In this document: piece after piece, positions 15,091-23,075 of the stretch | How positions within the stretch are numbered: the first letter of the stretch is position 1 | Layout: each line of letters begins with the position of its first letter | NCBI GenBank assembly: GCA_021324165.1 | Contig: JAJPJR010000082.1 | Span: 1 to 32,953 of the forward strand | Length of the DNA: 32,953 bases | Direction of reading: 5' to 3' | DNA from: Armatimonadota bacterium | GTDB taxonomy: Bacteria > Armatimonadota > Fimbriimonadia > Fimbriimonadales > ATM1 | Position numbers and translations under genes: made by a program | Notes under the pieces: generated by a model | What the model saw: the letters and a program-made list of their open reading frames with translations, nothing else | What the model was told of the DNA's origin: nothing | The model's database searches: none

Positions 15091-16185
15091 CTATCGCGGG
15101 AATATGGGGCGGCTCGATCCTCCTTGCCGCCTCGACCCGCGATGCACCAGCCACACCATCTCCTGTCTGGCGGCTTTCAGGATGCCCGAAGCAAACGCCG
15201 CCGCCGGATGAACGCCGGTAAACGCACGCACCACAGCCAGCAAAGCCCGCAAACTAAAACGACTTTCGGTGCTGATGGCATAAACAGGTTCCCACACATC
15301 CGGGATGAACTTTGACTTGAAAAAATCAAGGCCGTCGAAATTATAAAACCGGCGCATATGAGCGCGCGCCCATGCGGCAAGGCTTCGCAGCCACGCCGGA
15401 TTAACCGACATCGCGATGCGCGCCTGTTTCGATAAAGGTACCATTCCCATCGAAACGAATTTGGATCCGTCCGCCGCAATCGCGCTGATCGCTTCACGAA
15501 GCGTTAACTCCACAGTTCCGTTCGGCGCGTTTTTGCCTCGAACGAACATCTCGGTGAGCCAACCCTCGCGTGCCGGAATTGGCGCAAGCGAAACAAACCC
15601 GATCGGCACGCCTTCGCGTTCCGCAACAAATATCCGCCGCCCGTCAGGCCGTTCGAAAATCTGCGGTTCGATCAGAAAATGCATCGGAGGCAGACCGCGG
15701 GTCTGCAGCCAATGATCCAAAACGTTTCTTAGATCAGCGCTCTGTTTCACGCGACCCAGCGGCCATTCCGAAACGCGAACTCCTTTGCTCATCGCGCGGC
15801 TGAATTGCGCCCTGAGCGAGGCCGTTTCCCGCGCTCTCTGCAGCCACGATTCAGCAGTCCAGCACGGCTGCGCTCCCACAACAACTTTCGAATATCCCGG
15901 CGCTTCATGCAGTGCCGACTCGAGCCTCGATTCGGCGCAAAAATAGCAAACCGGCGAACCCCCATCCGAACTCTCCCACTCCGCAATCGTCTGCTTCAAA
16001 TTCGATTCGTGCACAACCGGGGCGCCCGCAACCACACGAAACCCGTCAGCCCGAACATAACCCACCATCGAACCGCCGTCTTCGCCGAACCATCTGCGCA
16101 TTCCTGGGTTCAAAATCTGAAAGCACGTCGTGTTCCATCCAAATCGGTAAACCAACTCATACGCACGCTGCAAATCGTCATCCAT
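15091..16185 (-). CDS. DUF2156 / phosphatidylglycerol lysyltransferase C-terminal domain protein
   Basis: 364 residues, soluble. Matches the C-terminal catalytic domain of MprF/LPG synthase (DUF2156): tandem GNAT-like halves, with 'YELVYRFGWNTTCFQILNPGMRRWF' near the start, 'GLPPMHFLIEP' mid-protein, 'GVPIGFVSLAPIPAREGWLTEMFVR' and the diagnostic 'RRFYNFDGLDFFKSKFIPDVWEPVY' near 290. In MprF this domain transfers lysine or alanine from aminoacyl-tRNA to phosphatidylglycerol. The N-terminal flippase membrane domain is absent, so the substrate may be another lipid or small molecule. The last ~60 residues are weakly hydrophobic then basic. ATG overlaps the dtd stop by eight bases; last gene of a six-gene operon. 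Confidence 0.8.
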   Translation of the reverse strand: MDDDLQRAYELVYRFGWNTTCFQILNPGMRRWFGEDGGSMVGYVRADGFRVVAGAPVVHESNLKQTIAEWESSDGGSPVCYFCAESRLESALHEAPGYSKVVVGAQPCWTAESWLQRARETASLRAQFSRAMSKGVRVSEWPLGRVKQSADLRNVLDHWLQTRGLPPMHFLIEPQIFERPDGRRIFVAEREGVPIGFVSLAPIPAREGWLTEMFVRGKNAPNGTVELTLREAISAIAADGSKFVSMGMVPLSKQARIAMSVNPAWLRSLAAWARAHMRRFYNFDGLDFFKSKFIPDVWEPVYAISTESRFSLRALLAVVRAFTGVHPAAAFASGILKAARQEMVWLVHRGSRRQGGSSRPIFPR

Positions 16186-16633
16186 CTTTTCCGCTCGAAG
16201 AGTCCACCACTAACGTAACCGGTCCGTCATTAATCAGTTCCACCTGCATGTCTGCACCGAAAACGCCCCGCTCGACCGCGCCAACCCGCTGCGACAGCCG
16301 CGCACAAAACGTCTCATACAATCGCTCCCCTTCCGCATACTCAGCGGCGCGCACAAACGAAGGCCGCATTCCCCTCGTGCAATCTCCCGCAACCGTAAAG
16401 TTGCTCACCACCAACACCTTTCCTCCGGCGTCGCGCACCGAAAGATTCAGTTTTCCGTCTTCATCGTTGAACACGCGAAGTCCAGCAATCCGGTTTGCCA
16501 TCCATTCCGCGTCGGCATCGGTGTCGCCCGATTCTGCCGCGAGAAGCACCACCAAACCCGTCCCGATTTCCGCCGCCTTTTCGCCCTTCACAATCACCGA
16601 CGCGCGCGAAACCCGCTGTACTACGACCTTCAC
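16178..16633 (-). CDS. dtd: D-aminoacyl-tRNA deacylase
   Basis: 151 residues from the GTG at 16633, the usual DTD length. It hydrolyses D-amino acids and glycine mischarged on tRNA. Motifs: N-terminal 'VVVQRVSRASVIV', 'SNFTVAGDCTRGMRPSF' (canonical SQFTL motif with N and V substitutions) and 'NDGPVTL' near the C-terminus, the Gly-cisPro element that gives chiral proofreading. The frame is open far upstream but that part is out-of-frame relA. The GTGA junction with relA and homology fix this start. Confidence 0.95.
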   Translation of the reverse strand: MKVVVQRVSRASVIVKGEKAAEIGTGLVVLLAAESGDTDADAEWMANRIAGLRVFNDEDGKLNLSVRDAGGKVLVVSNFTVAGDCTRGMRPSFVRAAEYAEGERLYETFCARLSQRVGAVERGVFGADMQVELINDGPVTLVVDSSSGKDG

Positions 16634-18876
16634 GCCTTCGCGCTGCCTTTGCCGCTGAAAGTCCGTTGCACGCTGATCACCTCGGGCAGTTGAGCGATTT
16701 TCGAAGTAACGCCTTGCAGATGTCGAAGATCGGGAACGTCCAACGTCATATCGAGCAAAGCCGTCTGATTGGGAAGCGTGCGGATCGTCGCCGCGCTCAC
16801 GTTTGTTTTCGATTCTCCCAAAACAGCCGTGATATCCGCAAGCAGTCCCTGCCGGTTCACTGTGTGAATGCGAAGGTTGACGGCCCAAGGCTGTTTGTCC
16901 TTTGGCCAGTTCACCGAAACGATGCGATCCGGCGAAGCCTCCGCCAGTTTTGTCGCGTTCGGGCACAACTTGCGATGCAAAATCACTCCGCGGCCCTTCG
17001 AAATGTAGCCGATCGTCTCGTCGCCCGGAACCGGCAGACAGCATTTGGATCGTTTGAACGCAACGTTGTCCACGCCTCCGGGCCCCACCGAAATCACCCC
17101 CGCCGCGGTGTGCACGGGCCCTGCCTTCGCCTTCCGCTGCTGACGGCGTTCTGTTTCGGTCAGCAAGCCCACCACGCGCTCCACCGAAATTAGTCCTTCG
17201 CCGACCGATGCGAGCAGAGATTTCGAATCGCCTTTCGCAAGCGCCGCAGCCGCCGCACTCAAACGTTCTTCGGTCAGCACCTGCTTTGCATCGAATCCGA
17301 GCCCTTTGATCTCTCTTTCCAGCGCATCCTTTCCGCGGTGAATGTTCGCCTCACGGTTTTCCTGCCGCAAAAACGCGCGGATTTTCGAGCGGGCGCTGAT
17401 CGTCTTCGCAAACCGCAGCCAGTCTACGCTCGGCATTGAGTCCCGACGCGTAAGCACTTCCACAATGTCGCCGTTTTCCAGTTCATGATCCAGTTTAACA
17501 ATCCGTCCGTTCACTTTTGCGCCGACCGTTTTCATCCCAACTTGGGTGTGAATTCGAAACGCGAAGTCAATCGGCGTCGCTCCGTGAGGAAGGTCAATCA
17601 CGTCGCCTTTGGGCGTAAACGCGAACACCTGTTCGCTGAACAGATCCATCGAAACGGTCTGCAAAAACTCGCTACCCGATGCGGTTTCGGCAGAAAAGTC
17701 CAACAACTGTTTGCGCAGGCGCTGCATCCGCGTGTGATCTTCCAGCGTCATTTTCTGACCCGTTCCGGGCTTATACTGCCAATGCGCCGCCACGCCGAAC
17801 TCCGCCATCTGGTGCATATCGAGCGTGCGAATCTGCACCTCGAGCGGCTCGCCATGCGGCCCGATCACTTTTGTGTGAAGCGACTGATACCCGTTAGATT
17901 TCGGTTTGGCGATATAGTCATAAAACAGACCAGGAATCGGCTTCCATAACTCGTGCACCAACCCCAGCACTTTGTAGCAGTCGCTCTCATCTTCAACAAT
18001 CACCCGCACACCGATCAAGTCATAAATCTCTTCAAATTCAAACCCGTGCACGTACATCTTTTGATACACGCTGTATAAATGCTTCGGCCTGCCCGAAACC
18101 TCGAAGTTCCTAAACCCGTTCTGCTCCAGTTTCTCCTTCAGAGTAACGATCGTCTCGTTCAACTCCTCTTCCCGCTTCGACCTGGTCTTTGCGATCAACT
18201 CAGAAACCCTCGCAAACTCCTGCGGATGCAGATACTGAAATGCCAAATCCTCCAGCTGCCACTTGATCTGCCAAATGCCAAGCCTTCCCGCAAGCGGAGC
18301 ATAAATGTCCATCGTTTCGCGCGCGATGCGCAGCCGCTTCTCTTCCGGCATCACGCCCAGCGTCTGCATGTTGTGCAGCCTGTCCGCAAGTTTGATCACC
18401 ATCACGCGAAAGTCACGCGTCATCGCCATCAGCATCTTGCGCATGGTTTCGGCGAATCTCACTCGCGCTTCGGCGGCCTGCTTCTTTGTCGAGGTCTCCT
18501 CGATCGGCGGAAACTTTAATTTCGTTACGCCTTCCACCAAATGCAGCACCTCCTTGCCGAACATCCGTTCGATCGTCTCCGCGCTGGTCGGTGAATCTTC
18601 CAAAACGTCGTGCAGCAGCGCAGCGACGATCGTGGCCTCATCCATCTGCAAGTCAGCCAAAATGTGCGCCACAGCCAATGGATGCGTTACATACGCCTCT
18701 CCGCTCAGCCGCGTCTGGCCGCGGTGAGCACACTCTGCCAAAAAATACGCTTCGCGAATCCGCCGCACGTTCAGCTTCGGACGCTGAACGCGCAGCTGAT
18801 CAATCAGTGAAGCAAGGCTTTCGGGATCTTCCCAATCGGAGGGCAGAGTTGGACGCGATTTAGCGTCTTCGATCAT
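16630..18876 (-). CDS. relA: Bifunctional RelA/SpoT-type (p)ppGpp synthetase/hydrolase
   Basis: 748 residues, full-length Rel architecture. HD hydrolase domain: H51 (HRGQ), H65 (THPLAV), H89-D90 and E93-D94 (LLHDVLEDS). The ligands are intact, so hydrolysis is expected. Synthetase domain: 'GRPKHLYSVYQKM', 'EIYDLIGVRVIVED', 'DYIAKPKSNGYQSLHT'. Then TGS ('VFAFTPKGDVIDLPHGATPI'), helical region, conserved Cys cluster ('RSKCCLPVPGDETIGYISKG') and C-terminal ACT domain (QPWAVNLRIHTVNRQGLLAD). It sets alarmone levels during starvation, binding the ribosome through the C-terminal half. ATG at 18876 overlaps the upstream gene (ATGA) and its end overlaps dtd (GTGA). Relationship to rel/spoT versus relA naming cannot be settled. 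Confidence 0.96.
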   Translation of the reverse strand: MIEDAKSRPTLPSDWEDPESLASLIDQLRVQRPKLNVRRIREAYFLAECAHRGQTRLSGEAYVTHPLAVAHILADLQMDEATIVAALLHDVLEDSPTSAETIERMFGKEVLHLVEGVTKLKFPPIEETSTKKQAAEARVRFAETMRKMLMAMTRDFRVMVIKLADRLHNMQTLGVMPEEKRLRIARETMDIYAPLAGRLGIWQIKWQLEDLAFQYLHPQEFARVSELIAKTRSKREEELNETIVTLKEKLEQNGFRNFEVSGRPKHLYSVYQKMYVHGFEFEEIYDLIGVRVIVEDESDCYKVLGLVHELWKPIPGLFYDYIAKPKSNGYQSLHTKVIGPHGEPLEVQIRTLDMHQMAEFGVAAHWQYKPGTGQKMTLEDHTRMQRLRKQLLDFSAETASGSEFLQTVSMDLFSEQVFAFTPKGDVIDLPHGATPIDFAFRIHTQVGMKTVGAKVNGRIVKLDHELENGDIVEVLTRRDSMPSVDWLRFAKTISARSKIRAFLRQENREANIHRGKDALEREIKGLGFDAKQVLTEERLSAAAAALAKGDSKSLLASVGEGLISVERVVGLLTETERRQQRKAKAGPVHTAAGVISVGPGGVDNVAFKRSKCCLPVPGDETIGYISKGRGVILHRKLCPNATKLAEASPDRIVSVNWPKDKQPWAVNLRIHTVNRQGLLADITAVLGESKTNVSAATIRTLPNQTALLDMTLDVPDLRHLQGVTSKIAQLPEVISVQRTFSGKGSAKA

Positions 18877-19673
18877 GGTGCCCCCAGGCGCACATCCATG
18901 ATCGCGGCACGGCCCTTTTTGCCTTGCGTGATCGCAAGCAGCAGCCTGCCGTCATACGTCCTGCCGATGTAACTCAAACCGCGGATAAACTCTTGCGGTA
19001 CCGGATAAGAAGTTCCACGCTTTCCATCCGGCGTGATCGTAAGAAACGCCTTGCCGTCGTATACCAGCGCCGAGCCGTTTTTCATTGCAACCATCCGCTG
19101 CGCCGCATCCAGCACCGCGACCGATTTCAGTCCGCCTTTGCCGTCATACATCTCCAGCCCGCCGCCCACGTCGGCAATCCAGCATCGCATGCCGACCGTC
19201 GGAGCGATGTCCGCACCGCCGTGAATCGCCACCTCTTCACCGCTCGTTTTCAAAATCGGCTCCACGTCGCTGCTGTCGTCGGTTTTTACCGCCACAATTC
19301 CGCTGTTAAAAATGCACCAGATGTTGCCTTCAAAATCCAGCCGCGCGGCGATCGGATAGCGCGCGTGCGTCTTCCAAATCACCTTCCCTTCATAAGAAAC
19401 TTTGCTGACCTGGCTGCCTTCGAAATCCACAACGCCGAACCCGTCATTCAGCGGCAGAATCTCCACGCTGCCCTTATACTCCTGGTCAAAAGTTTTCTCA
19501 AGTGTAAGCTCGGCGCCGACGCGTTTGTACAGCCCGATCTTTACCGCTTTGTTCTCGAGCGGCATTCCCAACAAAACGTTGCCGTCTTTGTCCACCGCAA
19601 AACCCAGCCTCGGGTCGTTCGGAAGATCAATCGTCACGTATCCGACGGCGGCCGCAGCGAGCGCAGCGATCAT
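18873..19673 (-). CDS. Predicted exported beta-propeller-like protein
   Basis: 266 residues. Short N-terminal hydrophobic segment (MIAALAAAAVGYVTI) then repeated beta units of about 40 residues, each with a D-x-D/N-G turn: 'AVDKDGNVLLGM', 'LNDGFGVVDFEGSQV', 'RLDFEGNIWCIFNSGIVAV', 'MYDGKGGLKSVAVLDA', 'YDGKAFLTITPDGKRG', 'YIGRTYDGRLLLAI'. This looks like a six-unit propeller (NHL/PQQ-like), but no diagnostic family motif is seen. ATG 19673 overlaps the kdsB stop (ATGA), and its own stop overlaps relA's start. The signal sequence is weak, so export is uncertain. Function unknown. Confidence 0.72.
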   Translation of the reverse strand: MIAALAAAAVGYVTIDLPNDPRLGFAVDKDGNVLLGMPLENKAVKIGLYKRVGAELTLEKTFDQEYKGSVEILPLNDGFGVVDFEGSQVSKVSYEGKVIWKTHARYPIAARLDFEGNIWCIFNSGIVAVKTDDSSDVEPILKTSGEEVAIHGGADIAPTVGMRCWIADVGGGLEMYDGKGGLKSVAVLDAAQRMVAMKNGSALVYDGKAFLTITPDGKRGTSYPVPQEFIRGLSYIGRTYDGRLLLAITQGKKGRAAIMDVRLGAP

Positions 19674-20392
19674 GCCCGCACCTCCTCTAAAAGTCTTGCT
19701 GCGGCTTCGGCCTGTTCCGGCGTGTCAACGGCAAGCGGTGTCGCCGCCGCCCAACTCATCTGCATCCCAACTCCGTGTTCCAAAAACCTGAGTTGTTCAA
19801 GCGATTCGGAAATCTCGAGCGGTGTCGGCTCCCATTGTGAAAACCGCTGCAAAACGTCGTAACTGTAGCCATAGATCCCGATATGTTTTTTGCACTTTTC
19901 GCGCCGTCCGCGAGCAAACGGAATCTCGCTGCGCGAAAAATAGAGTGCGCGGTCTTGCAGATCGGTCACAACTTTCACCACATTTGGGTTTGCGATCTCA
20001 TCTTCGCGCGCCCAATCATAAACGCTCGCCGTTTCGCTCTTGCCTTCGGCGGTAAGTGCCGCGCACCGCTCGATCGTTTCCACCGGCATCAGCGGCTCGT
20101 CTCCCTGGATGTTCACATACCACGACGCTCGCACGTTCCGCGCGGCTTCGGCAATGCGGTCAGTTCCCGTGGGGTGCGACGCGCTCGTAAGAACGGCATC
20201 AGCGCCGAACCGTTTCGCGGCTTCCACGATCTCCTGATCGGGAGTGGCGATGATCACAGCGTCGAACACCGCGCACCGCTTTGCCGCCTCGAAAACCCAC
20301 TGAACCATCGGTTTGCCGGCCATCTTTATCAGCGGCTTGCCGGGGCACCGGGTTGCGCCCATCCTTGCCGGGATCACACCCACCAGGTTCAT
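19670..20392 (-). CDS. kdsB: 3-deoxy-manno-octulosonate cytidylyltransferase
   Basis: 240 residues. Activates Kdo with CTP to CMP-Kdo for lipopolysaccharide inner core synthesis, in the cytoplasm. Motifs: 'VIPARMGATRCPGKPLIKMA' (nucleotide-binding), 'TPDQEIVEAAKRFGA', 'HPTGTDRIAEA', 'YVNIQGDEPLM', 'NPNVVKVVTD', 'KHIGIYGYSYDVL' and 'LEQLRFLEHG'. Complete. GTG at 20395 is directly in frame before ATG 20392; I chose the ATG for lack of a ribosome binding site difference. It starts 21 bp after the glycosidase gene and overlaps the propeller-like gene. Presence argues for a diderm envelope. Confidence 0.95.
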   Translation of the reverse strand: MNLVGVIPARMGATRCPGKPLIKMAGKPMVQWVFEAAKRCAVFDAVIIATPDQEIVEAAKRFGADAVLTSASHPTGTDRIAEAARNVRASWYVNIQGDEPLMPVETIERCAALTAEGKSETASVYDWAREDEIANPNVVKVVTDLQDRALYFSRSEIPFARGRREKCKKHIGIYGYSYDVLQRFSQWEPTPLEISESLEQLRFLEHGVGMQMSWAAATPLAVDTPEQAEAAARLLEEVRA

Positions 20393-20413
20393 CACACTAA
20401 GGATACTTGCAAA

Positions 20414-22510
20414 TCAAACGAACTGATTCTCGCCAGGCGACAGCTCAACCTGAATTCTCCAAATGCCGATCAGATCATAAATCTTTGCCGACTCTTCCGT
20501 CCACACCTTCTCCACAAACCGCGACGGAATCTCGAACGTAAACCCGGTCGCCTTCGGTGCGTTGAAGGAGAGATTTGTGAGCACCCCGTCAACCACACGT
20601 CCCGACACGGTGACGCCTCTGCTCAACCGCAGACCTCGAAACGAAACCGTTTTCAACTCTTCAGGAATCCCCATCAAAACGTAATCGCCGGTCTGATCCG
20701 CCCGCGCAAACATCCAGTGCAATGCACCAACCCACGCGCCGCAGCCCGTTGTAAACCACGGCACACGCACCTGACCGTCGCGATCCAGATGTTCGTTGGG
20801 ACTCATGAATTGACTGGCGCAATCTGGTCCTTTGCGCACCTTTTCCCAAGCGTCGGAAGCGTTTCCCAAAACCAGGTCGCACATCGCCAAATGCCCTGCA
20901 GTCCAAAGCCAAGTCGTTCCTTCAAAACTTTGCGCAAGCCCCGGCGCCCATCCGTTTGCGGTCTTCAACCTCGCACCAAAAAAACTCACCGTGTTGCGGA
21001 TCGTTTCGCTTTCACAATCCGCAAAAAACGGAACCGCAAAACCCACGCACGAATAATGCTGAGGATGACCACCCGGCACAACATAACGTTTCGATGCAGA
21101 ATCCACGGCAAACTGCTGCCGCAGTTGACGCGCCAGCCGATCCCATCCCACGCGCATTTCCCCGTCCACATCCAATCTCCGGGCCGCTTCAGACGCCCGC
21201 TCCAGTGCGTGATACGCCGCGCCCATCGTAAACGGCCCACCTGCAACTTCAACCGTACTCTCGTCGAAATCGGTGCAGCCGATGGTGCGAGGCGCTCCCC
21301 GCTCATCACGCTCGATCATGTTGAGCTCGAAATACCTCGCACACTCACGCAAAATCGGATACAACTCCCGCAGCGTCTCAAAATCCCACTGATAAATCCA
21401 CAAGAAACTTGCGCATCCGGCAATCAGCCCCAAATGAAACCGCTCCGAATACCAATGCCCGTGCGGATCGCGCTCCTTGCCGTCTTCCGTCGAACTCCAC
21501 GGATACAACGCCCCGCGAAAGTTCGCTCTCCGTTTCGCCTCGTCCAACGTGGCTAAACGAAAATAAGGGATCCGTGCAGCCATCTCGTCCCAGCCGCCCG
21601 AAAGCAGCGCGATGAACGGATACCACTCATCGTGAAACGCCCCGCCGCCCCAATACCGTTCCGAAACGGTCGGAGGAACCGACCACGGCGTCGCCTGACA
21701 CGCGATCGTATACAGCGCAATCTCCCGAAAGCGATCCACTTCCGAATCTCCCGTCTCAATTTCGCTCACCGACCAAAATCCGTCCCACCATCGCTGATGC
21801 TTCTGAATATCTGCATCCCACCCTTTCGCATCAACCGGCAGACAGAATTCGATTCGATCGCTGAACGTGATCGCGATCCGAACCACCATCTCGTCACCCG
21901 GCGCCACGATCCCTTCGGCAAACGTGCGGACTTCGTCGCCGTCGCCTTCCCACGAACCGTTGTCGCAGCTCAGATTTACGACGCCCAGCAGATCGCCGCA
22001 CTCCCATTCGAACCGCGCCAGATCGCCGCAGCACGCAAGCGACGATCTCAACGCCTCGTGCCGCTTTTCGTCTCGCGCCCCAAACTGATAAAGATGCCGA
22101 ACCGCGACCACGATATCTTCGTTCGAAACGTTCGCAATCCGCCGCTCGATCAAAAACGCATTCTTATGAGCCAGCACCATCGAACGGGTGGACTCCGCCG
22201 CGTTTTCAAAAACGCGGCTCGTGCGAACCTCCGCCGAAGAGGTGTCAATCGTTTGAGTCCGCGATTTCGGGACGTTGTTCACATCGCCGATAAACAGTTC
22301 CACGTGAAGCCTGCCGAAAGGAATCAGTTCGTGCCTCGCTCCGGGAAGCCTCCTTCCTGCAATCACGAACTCCTGAGTCGCGCCGAACTCCTCCGCCACC
22401 GAACCCGGGCTGTCGTGGCACCCCAAAATCCCCACAGTCGTAACCAGCCGCCCGTTCCCGACAAGCGCAGGAACGGGACGGTCTCGGTGGAGATCGGAAT
22501 CAAATAACAT
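20414..22510 (-). CDS. Six-hairpin glycoside hydrolase-like protein (GH65/GH95-like)
   Basis: 698 residues from ATG 22510; TTG at 22525 would add five. N-terminal beta-sandwich region (~1-250: 'FDSDLHRDRPVPALVGNGRLVTTVGILG', 'LIERRIANVSNEDIVVAVRHLY'), central (alpha/alpha)6 barrel (~260-600) with 'VPPTVSERYWGGGAFHDEWY', 'NFRGALYPWSSTEDGKE', 'HWYSERFHLGLIAG', 'TIGCTDFDESTVEVAGGPF' and 'GTTWLWTAGHLAMCDLVLG', and a C-terminal beta domain (640-698). The layout matches clan GH-L / six-hairpin glycosidases; acidic D/E in AFHDEWY is a candidate catalytic site. No signal peptide, so an intracellular glycosidase or phosphorylase acting on a disaccharide or oligosaccharide is likely. Substrate unknown. 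Promoter-proximal gene of the relA operon. Confidence 0.7.
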   Translation of the reverse strand: MLFDSDLHRDRPVPALVGNGRLVTTVGILGCHDSPGSVAEEFGATQEFVIAGRRLPGARHELIPFGRLHVELFIGDVNNVPKSRTQTIDTSSAEVRTSRVFENAAESTRSMVLAHKNAFLIERRIANVSNEDIVVAVRHLYQFGARDEKRHEALRSSLACCGDLARFEWECGDLLGVVNLSCDNGSWEGDGDEVRTFAEGIVAPGDEMVVRIAITFSDRIEFCLPVDAKGWDADIQKHQRWWDGFWSVSEIETGDSEVDRFREIALYTIACQATPWSVPPTVSERYWGGGAFHDEWYPFIALLSGGWDEMAARIPYFRLATLDEAKRRANFRGALYPWSSTEDGKERDPHGHWYSERFHLGLIAGCASFLWIYQWDFETLRELYPILRECARYFELNMIERDERGAPRTIGCTDFDESTVEVAGGPFTMGAAYHALERASEAARRLDVDGEMRVGWDRLARQLRQQFAVDSASKRYVVPGGHPQHYSCVGFAVPFFADCESETIRNTVSFFGARLKTANGWAPGLAQSFEGTTWLWTAGHLAMCDLVLGNASDAWEKVRKGPDCASQFMSPNEHLDRDGQVRVPWFTTGCGAWVGALHWMFARADQTGDYVLMGIPEELKTVSFRGLRLSRGVTVSGRVVDGVLTNLSFNAPKATGFTFEIPSRFVEKVWTEESAKIYDLIGIWRIQVELSPGENQFV

Positions 22511-22535
22511 GCCGCGCGCGCCCAAGCCTAAGGAC

Positions 22536-22574
22536 GGTTGGAAACCCGAATGTTACGCGCGATACAATTCCAAC
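22536..22574. promoter_or_regulatory. Divergent promoter region with symmetric inverted repeat
   Basis: GTTGGAA (22537-22543) and its complement TTCCAAC (22568-22574) flank 24 bp. Plus strand: TTGGAA (22538-22543), 19-bp spacer, TACAAT (22563-22568), leading to the DUF1854 gene. Minus strand: TTGTTG, 15-bp spacer, TAACAT, leading to the glycosidase-kdsB-relA operon. Spacers are off-optimum in both directions, which suits a regulated promoter pair. Confidence 0.45.
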
Positions 22575-22580
22575 AACCGA

Positions 22581-23075
22581 ATGTCCCAAGTCCGATTCCT
22601 AAACCCAGCCGAAATCTCGCTCCAGTTTCCGCCAGGAGCCGTTCATCCGCGGCTCACCATCCAAGGCGACCGCACTCTCCTCCACGCGCGCCTGTTTCGC
22701 TGCTTCCCCCTCACCAGCCCGGATGCGTTCATCAGCATTCAAGATGAATCCGGACGCGAACTCGGAATCATGAAAGACCTCGCAGGGCTCGACCCCGATT
22801 CCCGCAAGGCGCTCGATGAGTACATGGATCGCCGCTACTTCACTCCGATCATCGAAAAAATCACCGCCCTGACCCAAGAGGCCTCGATGTGGCGGTGGGA
22901 GGTCAGCACCCAAAGGGGCATCTCACAGTTCTACATTAGAGGAGTTCGCGATTCCGTTCACGAAGTAGCCCCGAAACGGTGGCAGGTCGTTTCCATTGAC
23001 GGGCAGCGCTATGAAATCCGCAACTTCGACGAACTCGACGCGAAAAGCCGCGACCTATTTGAATCGCTTTTCTGA
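22581..23075 (+). CDS. DUF1854 domain protein
   Basis: 164 residues from ATG 22581, the start that follows the candidate promoter. An in-frame ATG at 22509 would add 24 residues and share the CATG with the divergent gene's start. The fold pattern is that of DUF1854: 'LLHARLFRCFPLTSPDAFISIQD' , 'GRELGIMKDLAGLDPDSRKALDEYMDRRYFTP' (two helices), 'ITALTQEASMWRWEVSTQRG', and a C-terminal 'IDGQRYEIRNFDELDAKSRDLFESL'. In other bacteria DUF1854 is found alone or joined to ABC transporters and, as I recall, near cyanophycin genes; none lie here. It overlaps the comF start. No catalytic motif is apparent. Confidence 0.75.
   Translation: MSQVRFLNPAEISLQFPPGAVHPRLTIQGDRTLLHARLFRCFPLTSPDAFISIQDESGRELGIMKDLAGLDPDSRKALDEYMDRRYFTPIIEKITALTQEASMWRWEVSTQRGISQFYIRGVRDSVHEVAPKRWQVVSIDGQRYEIRNFDELDAKSRDLFESLF

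Noticed and set aside
19883-21556. Plus-strand frame of 557 codons opposite kdsB and the glycosidase
   Set aside because: It spans parts of two real genes on the other strand and shows no domain pattern.
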